This document shows positions 1 to 8,905 of a DNA stretch of 64,000 nt, one piece after another. Positions within the stretch are counted from its first letter, which is position 1; the number at the start of each line of letters is the position of its first letter. A program made the translations under genes and the position numbers. The notes beneath the pieces are model-generated. The model saw nothing but the letters and a program-made list of their open reading frames with translations, did no database searches and was not told the DNA's origin. Origin of the DNA: Ruminiclostridium herbifermentans (GTDB lineage Bacteria; Bacillota; Clostridia; Acetivibrionales; DSM-1351). The stretch lies in NCBI RefSeq assembly GCF_005473905.2, contig NZ_CP061336.1, forward strand, positions 558,001-622,000, in the 5' to 3' direction.

Positions 1-957
1 GTTGTCAATGAGGTTTTCAGCCATTTTTACGCACTCTCTGAGAGTTACTTTATTGTATGCCATATATAAGCACAATGCCGAGTTCAGGACAACAATATCT
101 CTCTTAGGACCTTTTTTGCCGGATAATATATCAATAGCAATATTTGCATTTTCTTTAGGGTCTCCACCTATTAAATCTTCTGGGAGACATCTCGTAAACC
201 CTAATTGTTCAGGAGATAAGAAGAAGCTGTTTAGTGTTCCGTCATTAACTTCGCAAATTGTAGTAGCATCGCAGAGAGTAACTTCATCAAGTCCATCGTG
301 ACCATGTACAACCATAGCTCTCTTTATTCCAAGGTTTAAAAGTACTTGTGCTAGGGGTTCAACTAGATTTTCATCATATACACCTAATAGCTGCATGTTT
401 GCTCCAGCTGGATTGGAAAGAGGCCCTAATATATTAAAAATAGTTCTTACTGACATTTCCTTACGGACTGGTGCAGCATACTTCATAGATGAATGATAAG
501 TTGGAGCAAACATAAAGCACATGCCTATTTTTTCTAGTATTTGTGCGCTTTGCTCAGCCGTTAAGGCAATATTTATTCCAAGTGCCTCAAGGACATCTGC
601 GCTTCCGCATTTACTTGAAACGGAGCGGTTTCCATGCTTTGCAACAGGTACTCCTCCTGCGGATATAATAAATGTTGAAACTGTTGAAATGTTAAAGGTG
701 AACGCTTCATCTCCACCAGTACCTACAATGTCAAGGACATCTCTATTTGGATTTATTCGTAGACTTTTCTCTCTCATAACACTGGCGCAGCCAGTTATTT
801 CGTCAATAGTTTCTCCCTTCATACGCATTGCAGTCAAAAAGGCTGCAATTTGTGCATTGCTAGCTCTACCTTCCATGATTTCTTCCATTACCGATTTAGT
901 TTGCTCAAATGAAAGATTGTTTTTATTAATTACCTCATAAATAGCCTCTTGTATCAT
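1..957 (-). CDS. trpD: Anthranilate phosphoribosyltransferase, 3' end cut by window
   Basis: Transfers phosphoribose from PRPP to anthranilate, the second committed step of tryptophan synthesis, in the cytoplasm. The frame is open from the ATG at 957 to the window edge (319 residues); the family is about 340 residues, so only some 20 C-terminal residues are missing. Visible motifs are the PRPP-binding GTGGDEAFTFNISTVS near residue 80, the KHGNRSVSSKCGSADVLEALG segment near residue 105, and the downstream NPLGPL-type stretch here read as NILGPLSNPAG. The start codon overlaps the stop of trpG as ATGA, so the two are translationally coupled. It is the third gene of the trpE-trpG-trpD operon controlled by the T-box leader at 3161-3511. 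Confidence 0.95.
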   Translation of the reverse strand, partial: MIQEAIYEVINKNNLSFEQTKSVMEEIMEGRASNAQIAAFLTAMRMKGETIDEITGCASVMREKSLRINPNRDVLDIVGTGGDEAFTFNISTVSTFIISAGGVPVAKHGNRSVSSKCGSADVLEALGINIALTAEQSAQILEKIGMCFMFAPTYHSSMKYAAPVRKEMSVRTIFNILGPLSNPAGANMQLLGVYDENLVEPLAQVLLNLGIKRAMVVHGHDGLDEVTLCDATTICEVNDGTLNSFFLSPEQLGFTRCLPEDLIGGDPKENANIAIDILSGKKGPKRDIVVLNSALCLYMAYNKVTLRECVKMAENLIDN

Positions 958-1535
958 TTTACATTACCTCCTATTTTAAGAAAGTTCTCTAAAATACTTT
1001 TTCCATTTGGAGTTAGTATTGATTCTGGATGGAACTGAACCCCATATAAATCATGGTCTCTGTGTTTAACTCCCATAACTTCACCATTGCTGTCTTCAGC
1101 AATGACAAGCAGTTCGTCGGGTAATGTATGACGGGCAACTGCTAAGGAGTGATATCTAGCACCATCAATAATTGGGGGGAGACCTTTGAAAAGAGCACTT
1201 CCATTTGCAATGTGAATTTTTGAAACTTTACCATGCATTAAAACCTTTGCATATGTAATTGTTCCTCCAAAAACTTCACAAATGGCTTGATGACCAAGAC
1301 ATACACCTAAAATAGGAAGCTTGTTGTAAAAATACGATATTACATCCTCGCAGATGCCGGCATCCTTTGGCCTTCCAGGTCCAGGTGATAAAATAATGTG
1401 TGATGGATTTAAATCCTCAATTTCATGCAATGTTAGCTGGTCATTTCTAATTACTTTAATGTTTCTGTTTATAACACCAACCATTTGAAAAAGGTTATAT
1501 GAAAAGCTGTCATAGTTATCGATTAGTAATATCAT
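954..1535 (-). CDS. trpG: Anthranilate synthase glutamine amidotransferase component
   Basis: Class I glutamine amidotransferase that supplies ammonia to TrpE for anthranilate synthesis; in many Firmicutes the same protein also serves 4-amino-4-deoxychorismate synthase. The 193 residues are the usual length. The N-terminal MILLIDNYDSFSYNL and SPGPGRP oxyanion strand are clear, the nucleophile Cys lies in the GVCLGHQA elbow near residue 79, and the His/Glu of the triad are in GVQFHPESI near residue 170. It overlaps trpE by one base (TAATG) and trpD by four (ATGA), which indicates tight translational coupling of the three genes. Confidence 0.96.
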   Translation of the reverse strand: MILLIDNYDSFSYNLFQMVGVINRNIKVIRNDQLTLHEIEDLNPSHIILSPGPGRPKDAGICEDVISYFYNKLPILGVCLGHQAICEVFGGTITYAKVLMHGKVSKIHIANGSALFKGLPPIIDGARYHSLAVARHTLPDELLVIAEDSNGEVMGVKHRDHDLYGVQFHPESILTPNGKSILENFLKIGGNVK

Positions 1536-3007
1536 TATTTTATACCCCCTACAGACATTTCTATGGCATTAATGATTGCTTGTGCTTTGTTTGATGTCTC
1601 AATATATTCTGTTTCAGGAACACTGTCTGCTACAATACCACCACCAGATTGAACATATACTTTATTATCCTTTAAAACAGCCATTCTGATTGCAATACAG
1701 GTGTCCATGTTCCCAGTGAAATCGATATAGCCGATTGCTCCACCGTAGATACCTCTTTTATGTCCTTCTACTTCATTAATTATTTGGCAGGCACGGATTT
1801 TTGGAGCGCCTGAAAGAGTACCGGCTGGGAGAAGTGCTGCAATTGCATCAAGTTGGTCAAATTCTTTACGCAGCTTGCCTACAACCTTTGACTCAATATG
1901 AATAACATGGGAATATTTTCTTATACTTAAATAATCTTTTACTTCGACGGAACCAAATTCACTTATTTTACCTAAGTCATTTCTGCCTAAGTCAACTAGC
2001 ATATTATGTTCAGAAAGTTCCTTTTCATCACTTAGAAGCTGCTCAATTAGCTGAATATCTTCCTCCTCACATTTACCTCGTGGTCTTGTTCCAGCGATAG
2101 GAAATGTGGCAAGTTTTCCGTCTTCAAGCTTAATAAGTGTCTCAGGAGATGCCCCTGCTATTTCTACATCATCAAACTTTAAGAAAAACATGTATGGAGA
2201 AGGATTTATTGACCTAAGGGCTCTATAGGTGTCAAATAAACTGCCCTCAAAGTCAGCTGATTTATGGTTTGCTGTAACAGCTTGAAAAATATCACCCTCA
2301 TGAATATAATGCTTTACTTTTTCTACTATACTAGAATACTCTTCCTTGCTAAAAGCGGGAGTAAGGGGTGACAGCAGCCTTGAAGGAGTTGCTATTGCTG
2401 GTACATAGCTTTTTATTAAGTCTATTATTTTTTCAAGTTCTTTTATTCCGTTCTCATAATTGACTTCTAGATTATCTGTCTTAATATTTATCATAACTAT
2501 TATTTTTTGTGAGAAGTGATCAAAGGCTATTACCTTGTCGAATAACATTAAATCTATGTCATAAAAATTTGCATTATCTATTGCGTTAAGCGTAAGTGTA
2601 TTTTCACTATATTTAAAATAATCATACGCAAAGTAACCAACGAAACCACCTGTAAATGGAGGTAAGTAGTTTAACCGTGGACTCTTGTATTCATTTAGAA
2701 TTGATCTGATTTGAGCATTTGGATTATCAGTTTCAATATGTTTAGTTGGTGCTGAAGCACTTTTTATATCAAGTGAACCATCTTTACATGTTAATTCAAC
2801 TATTGGATTGAAACCTAAAAATGAGTAACGTCCCCATTTCTCACCATTTTCAACGCTTTCTAATAGATAGTATTTACTGCTTGCAGACTTAATACTTTGT
2901 AATACAGAAATAGGGGTTACAGTATCAGCAAAAATTTCACAGCTTATAGGTATTATCGTATAGCCGCATGATAGCTGCTTTGCTTCATCAAGACTTGGTT
3001 TAAACAT
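1535..3007 (-). CDS. trpE: Anthranilate synthase component I
   Basis: Converts chorismate plus ammonia to anthranilate, the first step of tryptophan synthesis, as a complex with TrpG. About 490 residues. The N-terminal domain carries the LLES segment (near residue 48) used for tryptophan feedback binding. The C-terminal chorismate-binding domain has the motifs PSPYMFFL, AGASPETLIKL, FPIAGTRPRG, DLGRNDLG, LPAGTLSGAPK and YGGAIGY in the family order. The ATG at 3007 is chosen because it has an AGGAG ribosome site 8 bases upstream; the in-frame GTG at 3016 lies inside that site. The gene is preceded by a long leader containing a tryptophan-type T-box. Confidence 0.96.
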   Translation of the reverse strand: MFKPSLDEAKQLSCGYTIIPISCEIFADTVTPISVLQSIKSASSKYYLLESVENGEKWGRYSFLGFNPIVELTCKDGSLDIKSASAPTKHIETDNPNAQIRSILNEYKSPRLNYLPPFTGGFVGYFAYDYFKYSENTLTLNAIDNANFYDIDLMLFDKVIAFDHFSQKIIVMINIKTDNLEVNYENGIKELEKIIDLIKSYVPAIATPSRLLSPLTPAFSKEEYSSIVEKVKHYIHEGDIFQAVTANHKSADFEGSLFDTYRALRSINPSPYMFFLKFDDVEIAGASPETLIKLEDGKLATFPIAGTRPRGKCEEEDIQLIEQLLSDEKELSEHNMLVDLGRNDLGKISEFGSVEVKDYLSIRKYSHVIHIESKVVGKLRKEFDQLDAIAALLPAGTLSGAPKIRACQIINEVEGHKRGIYGGAIGYIDFTGNMDTCIAIRMAVLKDNKVYVQSGGGIVADSVPETEYIETSNKAQAIINAIEMSVGGIK

Positions 3008-3160
3008 TATTACCACTCCTTTAAGTATAAAAATTATTTTCTAAGTTGTTTTACTCATAGCCGCAAATATTGCGTTTAGATAATGAGTTCAATTTTAATT
3101 AGCTAATACAAATGTTGGTAAAACAATTTAAATTAACAAGCTAGCATTGTTTGAATAAAA

Positions 3161-3205
3161 TAAAAACACCCGCCCAATGACTACTTATATGTCAAGGACG
3201 AGTGT
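3161..3205 (-). terminator. Regulated terminator of trp T-box
   Basis: On the minus strand ACACTCGTCC (3205-3196) pairs with GGGCGGGTGT (3175-3166), including two G-U pairs, and is followed by a U run at 3165-3161. The left arm abuts the T-box sequence, as expected for the terminator that competes with the antiterminator. Confidence 0.88.
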
Positions 3206-3511
3206 GTATAATTCACCCGCGGTGCCACCTTGTTTTGTAAGAAAATAATCTTACACACTTAAAGAAATACCATCATATTTCCCACAAATAACGCTTGTGA
3301 CACGTCGCAGAATACTCTGAAAGAATACCTTAGTTAAAAAGAAAACCTTTATTTAAAGAAGACCTTTTTAAGAATACTTTCATTTGACTGCGCCCTCAGT
3401 GGTCCATTTGATGTACTGCGTTCTGCGAGGCTCTCAGCTATCCTCACTCTCTGTAAGTGCACGTATCACCGTTATCTCCACTTCAACGGTTTCAAGGGCA
3501 GATATTTAATT
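3161..3511 (-). promoter_or_regulatory. T-box leader of trp operon, UGG specifier
   Basis: The RNA read from the minus strand has the T-box signature AAGGTGGCACCGCG at 3217-3231, followed at once by an intrinsic terminator. Upstream is a long stem I region with the AGTA-type bulge and, at 3404-3406, a TGG triplet followed by A within a plausible specifier loop. TGG is the tryptophan codon and the next gene is trpE, so uncharged tRNA-Trp should stabilise the antiterminator and permit transcription. The sequence shows signature and terminator directly; the exact specifier is inferred from loop context. Confidence 0.93.
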
Positions 3512-3517
3512 AAGCAT

Positions 3518-3547
3518 ATAATAACATTCAAAATAGACTGATGTCAA
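3518..3547 (-). promoter_or_regulatory. Probable sigma-A promoter of trp operon
   Basis: On the minus strand TTGACA (3547-3542) is followed after 18 bases by TATTAT (3523-3518). It would start the transcript near 3511, immediately before stem I of the T-box. Confidence 0.7.
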
Positions 3548-3636
3548 CAAAGAAAATTTACAATTATAACCATTAATTCAATTTATACTCTTATAGCTAT
3601 GTTTTTCTATAAAATTTAATGGTTTTTTATTAAATT

Positions 3637-4257
3637 CTATAAAATTATCTGATAAAGACCTACCAATAAGAGTATTATACCTGATAAAAGTGTTGCTTTA
3701 TCACCAAGAAGCTGATTGGCATAGCGCTTTCCAATTATTGCGCCTAAGGATATTGTAAAAAGACTAAAAACAGTTACTACTGCTGTGAGAATTAATATAT
3801 TAACACCTGCTATACCAGCACCAAAACCTGTTCCCAAGCAATTTAAAGCTAGAGCAATACCAAGTAAAATGGATTCCTTTAAGGATATGTCCCCGGAATA
3901 ATCTTTATCTGCAACACTTGGATCATTCATTACTGCTCTTATGTTATCTATATACACATAATTACTTTCTTGAATTTTCTTAGTTTTTATTCTTGTGTGT
4001 AAATAACTTATAATTGTGTAAATACCCATGATACTTACAATAGAACCACCGATAACAGTTCCTAAATAATTTGGAATATAATTAGTGAGCAAATTTCCAA
4101 AGGAACTGGAAATAAGAGTTGCAAAGCCTGAAAAAAGTGCTATAGCAAGATTTGACTTTGGTGGTACACTTATTTTTTTAGCACCATAAGCCAAACCAAT
4201 TGCCATGTTATCAAGATTTGGAGCTAAGCATAGTAAGAGTATGGACAGAATATGCAC
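3637..4257 (-). CDS. ytaF: Sporulation membrane protein YtaF-like
   Basis: Polytopic membrane protein of 206 residues resembling YtaF, a sporulation protein of the MntP/LysE-like fold. Two halves of hydrophobic helices are separated by a hydrophilic loop (about residues 88-122). The N-terminal half has the family-like segment NLDNMAIGLAYG, with a conserved acidic residue in a membrane helix; the second half has an equivalent ALNCLGTGFGAGI. A GAGGTGA ribosome site lies 9 bases before the GTG start at 4257. Its substrate is unknown. It is likely monocistronic or shares a transcript with the TPR gene 104 bases upstream. Confidence 0.8.
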   Translation of the reverse strand: MHILSILLLCLAPNLDNMAIGLAYGAKKISVPPKSNLAIALFSGFATLISSSFGNLLTNYIPNYLGTVIGGSIVSIMGIYTIISYLHTRIKTKKIQESNYVYIDNIRAVMNDPSVADKDYSGDISLKESILLGIALALNCLGTGFGAGIAGVNILILTAVVTVFSLFTISLGAIIGKRYANQLLGDKATLLSGIILLLVGLYQIIL

Positions 4258-4361
4258 TAATGAATCACCTCACTAGGCAGTATATTTACCGGGAGGATTA
4301 TTAGTGCATGTTCGATTTTAAAAGTTATATATCCTGCAAAATTTGTTGATAAACTGCGGAA

Positions 4362-5108
4362 TTATTCCATTTCCTTTAGCTTATTTTCTATATCCTCTGA
4401 AGTAATTGCAGATAAGAAGTTAGTCTTATACTGCATAGCTTTTTTGAGATACTCTACGCATTTTTCTTTATCTCCCATTTTTTCAAACAACAGTGCATAA
4501 TCATAAAAAGCTTCAGGGAATTTGGGATTCAAAGCCATGAGTTCTTTGAAGATTTTATCAGCATTTTCAAGATCATTAAGGAGTAAGTAGGTTTCACCTA
4601 AATTATCTAATATTATTCCGTTTGTGTTGTTGTAGTCATATGCTTCAAGATTGAATTTCAGTGCCTTGTCTAGATCGCCATTTAGAATATAAAGATAACC
4701 TAAGCTGCCATAAATATTAGTGTTTTTATAGTTAGCTATAACTTTTTCAAGCAGTGTAATTGCCGCATCAATCTGACCTTTTTTCCACAATGCGAGAGCA
4801 TAGTTTGCTTGAACATCAAATTTTTCTGACGCTGACAGCTTTGATGAATTGAATTGCTCTGTAAATATACTCATAGCTTCTTCAAGCTTTCCATGCTTTA
4901 GAAGCATATAGCCATAAGTTGATACTACAGATGCTTTAGCACAGCCTGTTTTGTAGGCTTTCTCGAGAAGGTCTAAAACTTCCTGAGAATTTCCCTTTTG
5001 AAATGCAAGATTAGCTTTAATAACATATATTTGTGCGAAAATTTTACCAAATATCATCCTATTGCCCATGCCTGAAAATAAAAAAACTAATTGACATGGA
5101 CTTAACAC
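4362..5108 (-). CDS. Tetratricopeptide-repeat protein, N-terminus uncertain
   Basis: About 235-248 residues made almost wholly of TPR-like helix pairs, for example segments around NYALALWKKGQIDAAI, GYLYILNGDLDKALK, LGETYLLLNDLENADK and YDYALLFEKMGDKEKC. These make a protein-binding scaffold; no enzyme domain is present. The start is problematic. The GTG at 5108 lies inside the AGGAGGTG ribosome site. The ATG with ideal spacing (at 5094) is in another frame, which stops after 12 codons. Removing one T from the seven-T tract just after that ATG would join it to the TPR frame, giving an N-terminus MSISFLFSGMGN. The internal ATG near 5069 is the only other in-frame candidate. Partner unknown. Confidence 0.75.
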   Translation of the reverse strand: MLSPCQLVFLFSGMGNRMIFGKIFAQIYVIKANLAFQKGNSQEVLDLLEKAYKTGCAKASVVSTYGYMLLKHGKLEEAMSIFTEQFNSSKLSASEKFDVQANYALALWKKGQIDAAITLLEKVIANYKNTNIYGSLGYLYILNGDLDKALKFNLEAYDYNNTNGIILDNLGETYLLLNDLENADKIFKELMALNPKFPEAFYDYALLFEKMGDKEKCVEYLKKAMQYKTNFLSAITSEDIENKLKEME

Positions 5109-5756
5109 CTCCTATTATGTGTTGACTTCATTTCAGTTTATTTTATCAAATAAATTTATTTAAATAAATAGGGTTAATTTGTGCGTTATCAAATTTCCGT
5201 TTTATGATTACTATTTAACCTATGAAGTTAGATTAGTTTATGAGCATTCAAAATTATAAATTTTGACAATGAGTTGTTGCCAAAATAACTAGAAAGTATA
5301 GTTAGTGCTTGTGTGGAGACCTTTCGAATCTCAAAATACGAATGCGCTTTTGTTGATGTAGGTGGTATTATCTTAAATGATGTGCTTTTACAAAATCAAG
5401 ATATTCTTAAAAATTGTTGGAATTGCAAAAGAAAACAATTCGGAGTTTAACAATAACTTGCTGCCAAGTAAACTAACTTTTTCATGAACTATTTAGCTTT
5501 TATTTGATGTTAGAACACCTAAAATAAATAGTTTATACGTTTATTGTTATTATTATTGTAGTTTGTTCTGCATATCGCATTGTCAAAGGAAGAATAGCAA
5601 CTATTTTGTAATAGAAACATTCTTCTTTACCTACAATTTCAACTATTGAGGTTGAATTATAGATACATTTTCTTTGTTAAAATATATTTTTAATTAATGA
5701 GGTAATTTGCTATAATGGTACAGGCTACAAATTCTAAAAAGAGGAGAGTTTTTTAG
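5109..5756. other. Intergenic region upstream of the nucleoid-associated protein gene
   Basis: 648 bases without a credible gene. A stretch at about 5270-5310 (GTTGCCAAAATAACT then AAAGTATAGTTAGTGCTT) resembles one at 54645-54685, suggesting remnants of a dispersed repeat. A TATAAT hexamer at 5711-5716 is a likely -10 box for the gene at 5757, with only a weak -35 match. Confidence 0.5.
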
Positions 5757-6773
5757 ATGGAATATAATATTCAAATAAAAACTGCTGTTTTACATATTTT
5801 AGATACATCCATAAATCTTCCGCTGATTTCCAATAATGAACTTTATATTGATGGAGAAATATCAGAATTTTTAGATAAGCACATAAATAAAGTATTAGAT
5901 GATACAAATTTAAAAAAAGCTAGGTTTATTGGAGACACAAATATTGTGAGGGATATATGCCAGGCAATTAGTGCAGATGAAAGCAATTTTCGTGAAGCTA
6001 GCAAAGAAATAGCAAATATTATTTTTGATATTATGATAAAAAATGTTGATATTATTTCAGGTGATTTGATATGCTGTTTGCTTGATATAAATAATGAACG
6101 ATATTATGGATTATTAAAATTGAACTATAAAACTGGATTTACTCACTATGTCAATCAATCTGAAGATGGAACAACCAATTCAATAATAAGGCATAAGACT
6201 TTGCTGCCAGCTGAAGGGCAGAAAGTAGATGAGGCGGCATTAATTAGTTTGGAAACTGGTGAGATTAAGCTAATAGAAAGAACCTACGAAATCAACGGTC
6301 AGAAGGAATTTTATCTCTCAAAATATTTGCTGAACTGTACTACTGATTTATCAGACAATGAGAAAATGAAGATTATTGACAAAGTAACAAAAAAAATAAA
6401 CAAAAAATATTATGACGAAGACTTTGATAAAGTGGCTAAGCTAAAAAATGTTGTATCACAAAGTTTAGAAGATAACAACAAGGTAAGTGTCGAAAAAATT
6501 GCAGAGGAAATGTTTGAGACCAATTTAGAGGTTCGCGAAGAATATATTCAAGAGATACAAAAAGCTGGGATAACAGAAGAGGCAATACAGATTCCGCAAA
6601 AAATTGCTGAGAAGAAATTTAAAACCCACAAAATAAAGACTGATACAGGAATAGAAATTAACTTTCCACTTAGCTATTATGACAATAGCGACATGATTGA
6701 GTTTACTAACAATCCAGATGGTTCTATTTCGATTATTATTAAAAATGTCGGCAAAATAATTAGCAAACAATAA
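5757..6773 (+). CDS. Nucleoid-associated protein, NdpA/YejK-like family
   Basis: 338 residues resembling the 37-kDa nucleoid-associated protein family (NdpA/YejK). The match rests on the N-terminal pattern (AVLHILDTSINLPLIS, then ELYIDGEISEFLDKHI) and a middle section around ISGDLICCLLDINNERYYGLLKLNYKTGFTH, both characteristic of the family. Expected location is the nucleoid; the molecular role is poorly defined. A GAGGAG ribosome site lies upstream of the ATG, and the gene is transcribed alone, convergent with the capA-like gene. The C-terminal part has a predicted beta-rich tail (residues 295-335). No catalytic motif is visible. Assignment is by recognition of the pattern, not by search. 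Confidence 0.75.
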   Translation: MEYNIQIKTAVLHILDTSINLPLISNNELYIDGEISEFLDKHINKVLDDTNLKKARFIGDTNIVRDICQAISADESNFREASKEIANIIFDIMIKNVDIISGDLICCLLDINNERYYGLLKLNYKTGFTHYVNQSEDGTTNSIIRHKTLLPAEGQKVDEAALISLETGEIKLIERTYEINGQKEFYLSKYLLNCTTDLSDNEKMKIIDKVTKKINKKYYDEDFDKVAKLKNVVSQSLEDNNKVSVEKIAEEMFETNLEVREEYIQEIQKAGITEEAIQIPQKIAEKKFKTHKIKTDTGIEINFPLSYYDNSDMIEFTNNPDGSISIIIKNVGKIISKQ

Positions 6774-6816
6774 AAATAGTTTGATTTAAACTCAGCTTGA
6801 ATTTGCTATGAGCATT

Positions 6817-6857
6817 TATGAGCATTATTTAAATTTTGCCATAATGCTCATAGTGTT
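6817..6857 (+). terminator. Terminator overlapping the capA-like 3' end
   Basis: TATGAGCATTAT (6817-6828) and ATAATGCTCATA (6841-6852) form a 12-bp perfect stem with a 12-base loop, followed by GTGTTTTT. It ends the plus-strand transcript from 5757 and lies partly within the last codons of the convergent gene. Confidence 0.75.
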
Positions 6858-8210
6858 TTTATAGGACTGCTTTACAAACTCTCTATTTTTATTTGTTATG
6901 TAAGGTTCTTTAATATTTGCATCAGGAATAGGGATTATCTTGAATACCGGTCTATTATTAACATAGTTCTTATCAACCCAAGTTGGTATATAATCTGCAT
7001 TTTTTAGAATAACACCACCCTGTGGGTCTTTTTCAAGCTTTAGCTGGACAATAACACCATCTTCGGTATATATTTTGTTTGGTCGTTTAGCCGTATCTGA
7101 TCTCCTATAGCCAGAAATAAAATTACCCATAGAATATATAACAAATTTGTTTTTGCCATTTATCTTCACTATTTCTGATTTCTGAACTACATGTGGATGT
7201 GAACCTAATATAATATCTGCACCCCATGTCAGCATTTTCTTTGCAAGTGAGGTTTGTGAAGTGTTTGGTGTTCTTTGGTATTCAGTTCCCCAATGTATAA
7301 TTACAATTACTGCATCAGTACCTTGGGCTTTAACAGTTTCTATATCTTTTTTTATTTGAGTTTCGTTTATAGGACTTAAATAATTGCTTTTTTGTTTTGA
7401 ATTAAGGCTTGCATCATTTCCATTAAAAGCATATGAATAAGAAAGCATACTTATCTTGATACCATTTATTTCTTTTGTTATGTACTTATTTTTTCCATCA
7501 ATAGAACTGCCGACATTTATCATTTTATTTTCAGTAATCTTTTTAATGGTTCTTGTTAACCCATTTACGCCTCTATCAAGACAATGATTATTTGCTGTAG
7601 ATAAAACATCAAAACCAGCATTTGCAAGGGCAGGCAAAATTGCATCAGGAGTATTGAATTTTGGAAAACTTGTATAGCCTGAATTGGGCCCTGCAGTTAC
7701 TGTTTCAAAATTGCCTATTGTTAAGTCTGAACTTTCTAAGTAAGGTGAAACATACTCCAAAAAGCCACTAAAATCGTAGGTTCGTGTCTTAGGATTATAT
7801 GCATTATTCAGATTTGATTGATGTACCATTATGTCACCAACTGCAGATATTGTAATTGATGGAACTAAAACAGGCTCTTCCTTAGGAGACTGAACTTCTT
7901 GTGGTTGTTGTTTATTTATAGTATTGTCAGTGGTTGCGTCCTTTGATAAATTAGTGGTGCTTATATCTGTACTAGAATCAACCATCGGGATGGATGCCAA
8001 TAAGTTTGTTTGCGTATTATTATCTGCGTAAGCTGACGATGATACATTATTGGAAGAGTCAGAGTTTACAAGCACATTAGGAGCGCTGTAAAAAATCTTT
8101 GAATTTAAATTTATACTATCATGCATTATGTACGTAACAATGATAAGAAGACAGCACATAATGCTAAGAATTAGAAATGTATATTTAAAAATATGTTTGT
8201 TATTTTTCAT
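6825..8210 (-). CDS. CapA/PgsA-family metallophosphatase-like protein, membrane anchored
   Basis: 461 residues. A single N-terminal hydrophobic helix (about residues 8-28) anchors it to the outside of the membrane. A Ser/Thr/Asn-rich linker follows to about residue 115, and then a CapA domain. Family motifs are AVGDIMVHQSN, IGNFETVTAG, LSTANNHCLDRG, VIIHWGTEYQR, ILGSHPHVVQ and VIYSMGNFISG, in the correct order with the metal-site Asp, His and Asn residues present. In Bacillus, CapA/PgsA proteins function in poly-gamma-glutamate export or attachment. No pgsBC or capBC genes are adjacent here, so the substrate is unknown. The ribosome site is AAGGAA upstream of the ATG at 8210. Confidence 0.88.
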   Translation of the reverse strand: MKNNKHIFKYTFLILSIMCCLLIIVTYIMHDSINLNSKIFYSAPNVLVNSDSSNNVSSSAYADNNTQTNLLASIPMVDSSTDISTTNLSKDATTDNTINKQQPQEVQSPKEEPVLVPSITISAVGDIMVHQSNLNNAYNPKTRTYDFSGFLEYVSPYLESSDLTIGNFETVTAGPNSGYTSFPKFNTPDAILPALANAGFDVLSTANNHCLDRGVNGLTRTIKKITENKMINVGSSIDGKNKYITKEINGIKISMLSYSYAFNGNDASLNSKQKSNYLSPINETQIKKDIETVKAQGTDAVIVIIHWGTEYQRTPNTSQTSLAKKMLTWGADIILGSHPHVVQKSEIVKINGKNKFVIYSMGNFISGYRRSDTAKRPNKIYTEDGVIVQLKLEKDPQGGVILKNADYIPTWVDKNYVNNRPVFKIIPIPDANIKEPYITNKNREFVKQSYKNTMSIMAKFK

Positions 8211-8905
8211 GTTGGTTCACGTTCCTTTTTTTTCTAAATAATAACTTAAAAATTCTTCATCTGGTTAAAAATCATATTTTTATGACTTTACGCACTCTCA
8301 GCAAAAATATTGATACAGTATTAATAATAAAACATAAACTATATCTCGATTTTTTAGCCATCCTCCATTTAACTGGTATCTATTACGCGACACAAATAGT
8401 AGTGAAAAAGATACTTGCAGCAACTTGTTTTTGAAATGTACAAAGCTGGTGCAAATATTGTTTGCCAGTTATTAAGGCTTTGAACCGTAATTTGCTAGAT
8501 TTCTATAAAAACTGATGAACACTATATACTATATCATATATTAGGATAATACTGGTACAAAAATTAAGACATTGTAATAAAAATTAATATTTTCGAAATA
8601 TTTTATCCAAGATATCTTATTAATTCAATACATAGAATTAACGAGTAATTTTCTTGTAAGCATGTATAATGTCTAAAAAAACTTCTATTGGCGCAATAAA
8701 TTTATAAAGTAAGAATAAGTATTCGGAATACATATGGATAGTATTGGTTATGATTGAGTACAAGTATTTGGTTAAAAATATTGTAAATGAATATCATAAT
8801 ATGGTAGAATTTATTTATGAAACATTCATAGACTTGGAGTGATTGTACACAAAACGACAATTTGCGACGTCGTGGAAATATATTGCTTGGTGAAGAGGTA
8901 GAACA
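8211..8905. other. Long divergent intergenic region, no gene seen
   Basis: 695 bases between the divergent capA-like and HD-GYP genes. It is AT-rich, with many stop codons in all frames. It must contain promoters for both genes, but no clean -35/-10 pair stands out. No riboswitch motif was recognised. Confidence 0.5.

Noticed and set aside
521-940. 139-codon plus-strand frame at the left edge
   Set aside because: Antisense to trpD, whose motifs are clear on the minus strand.
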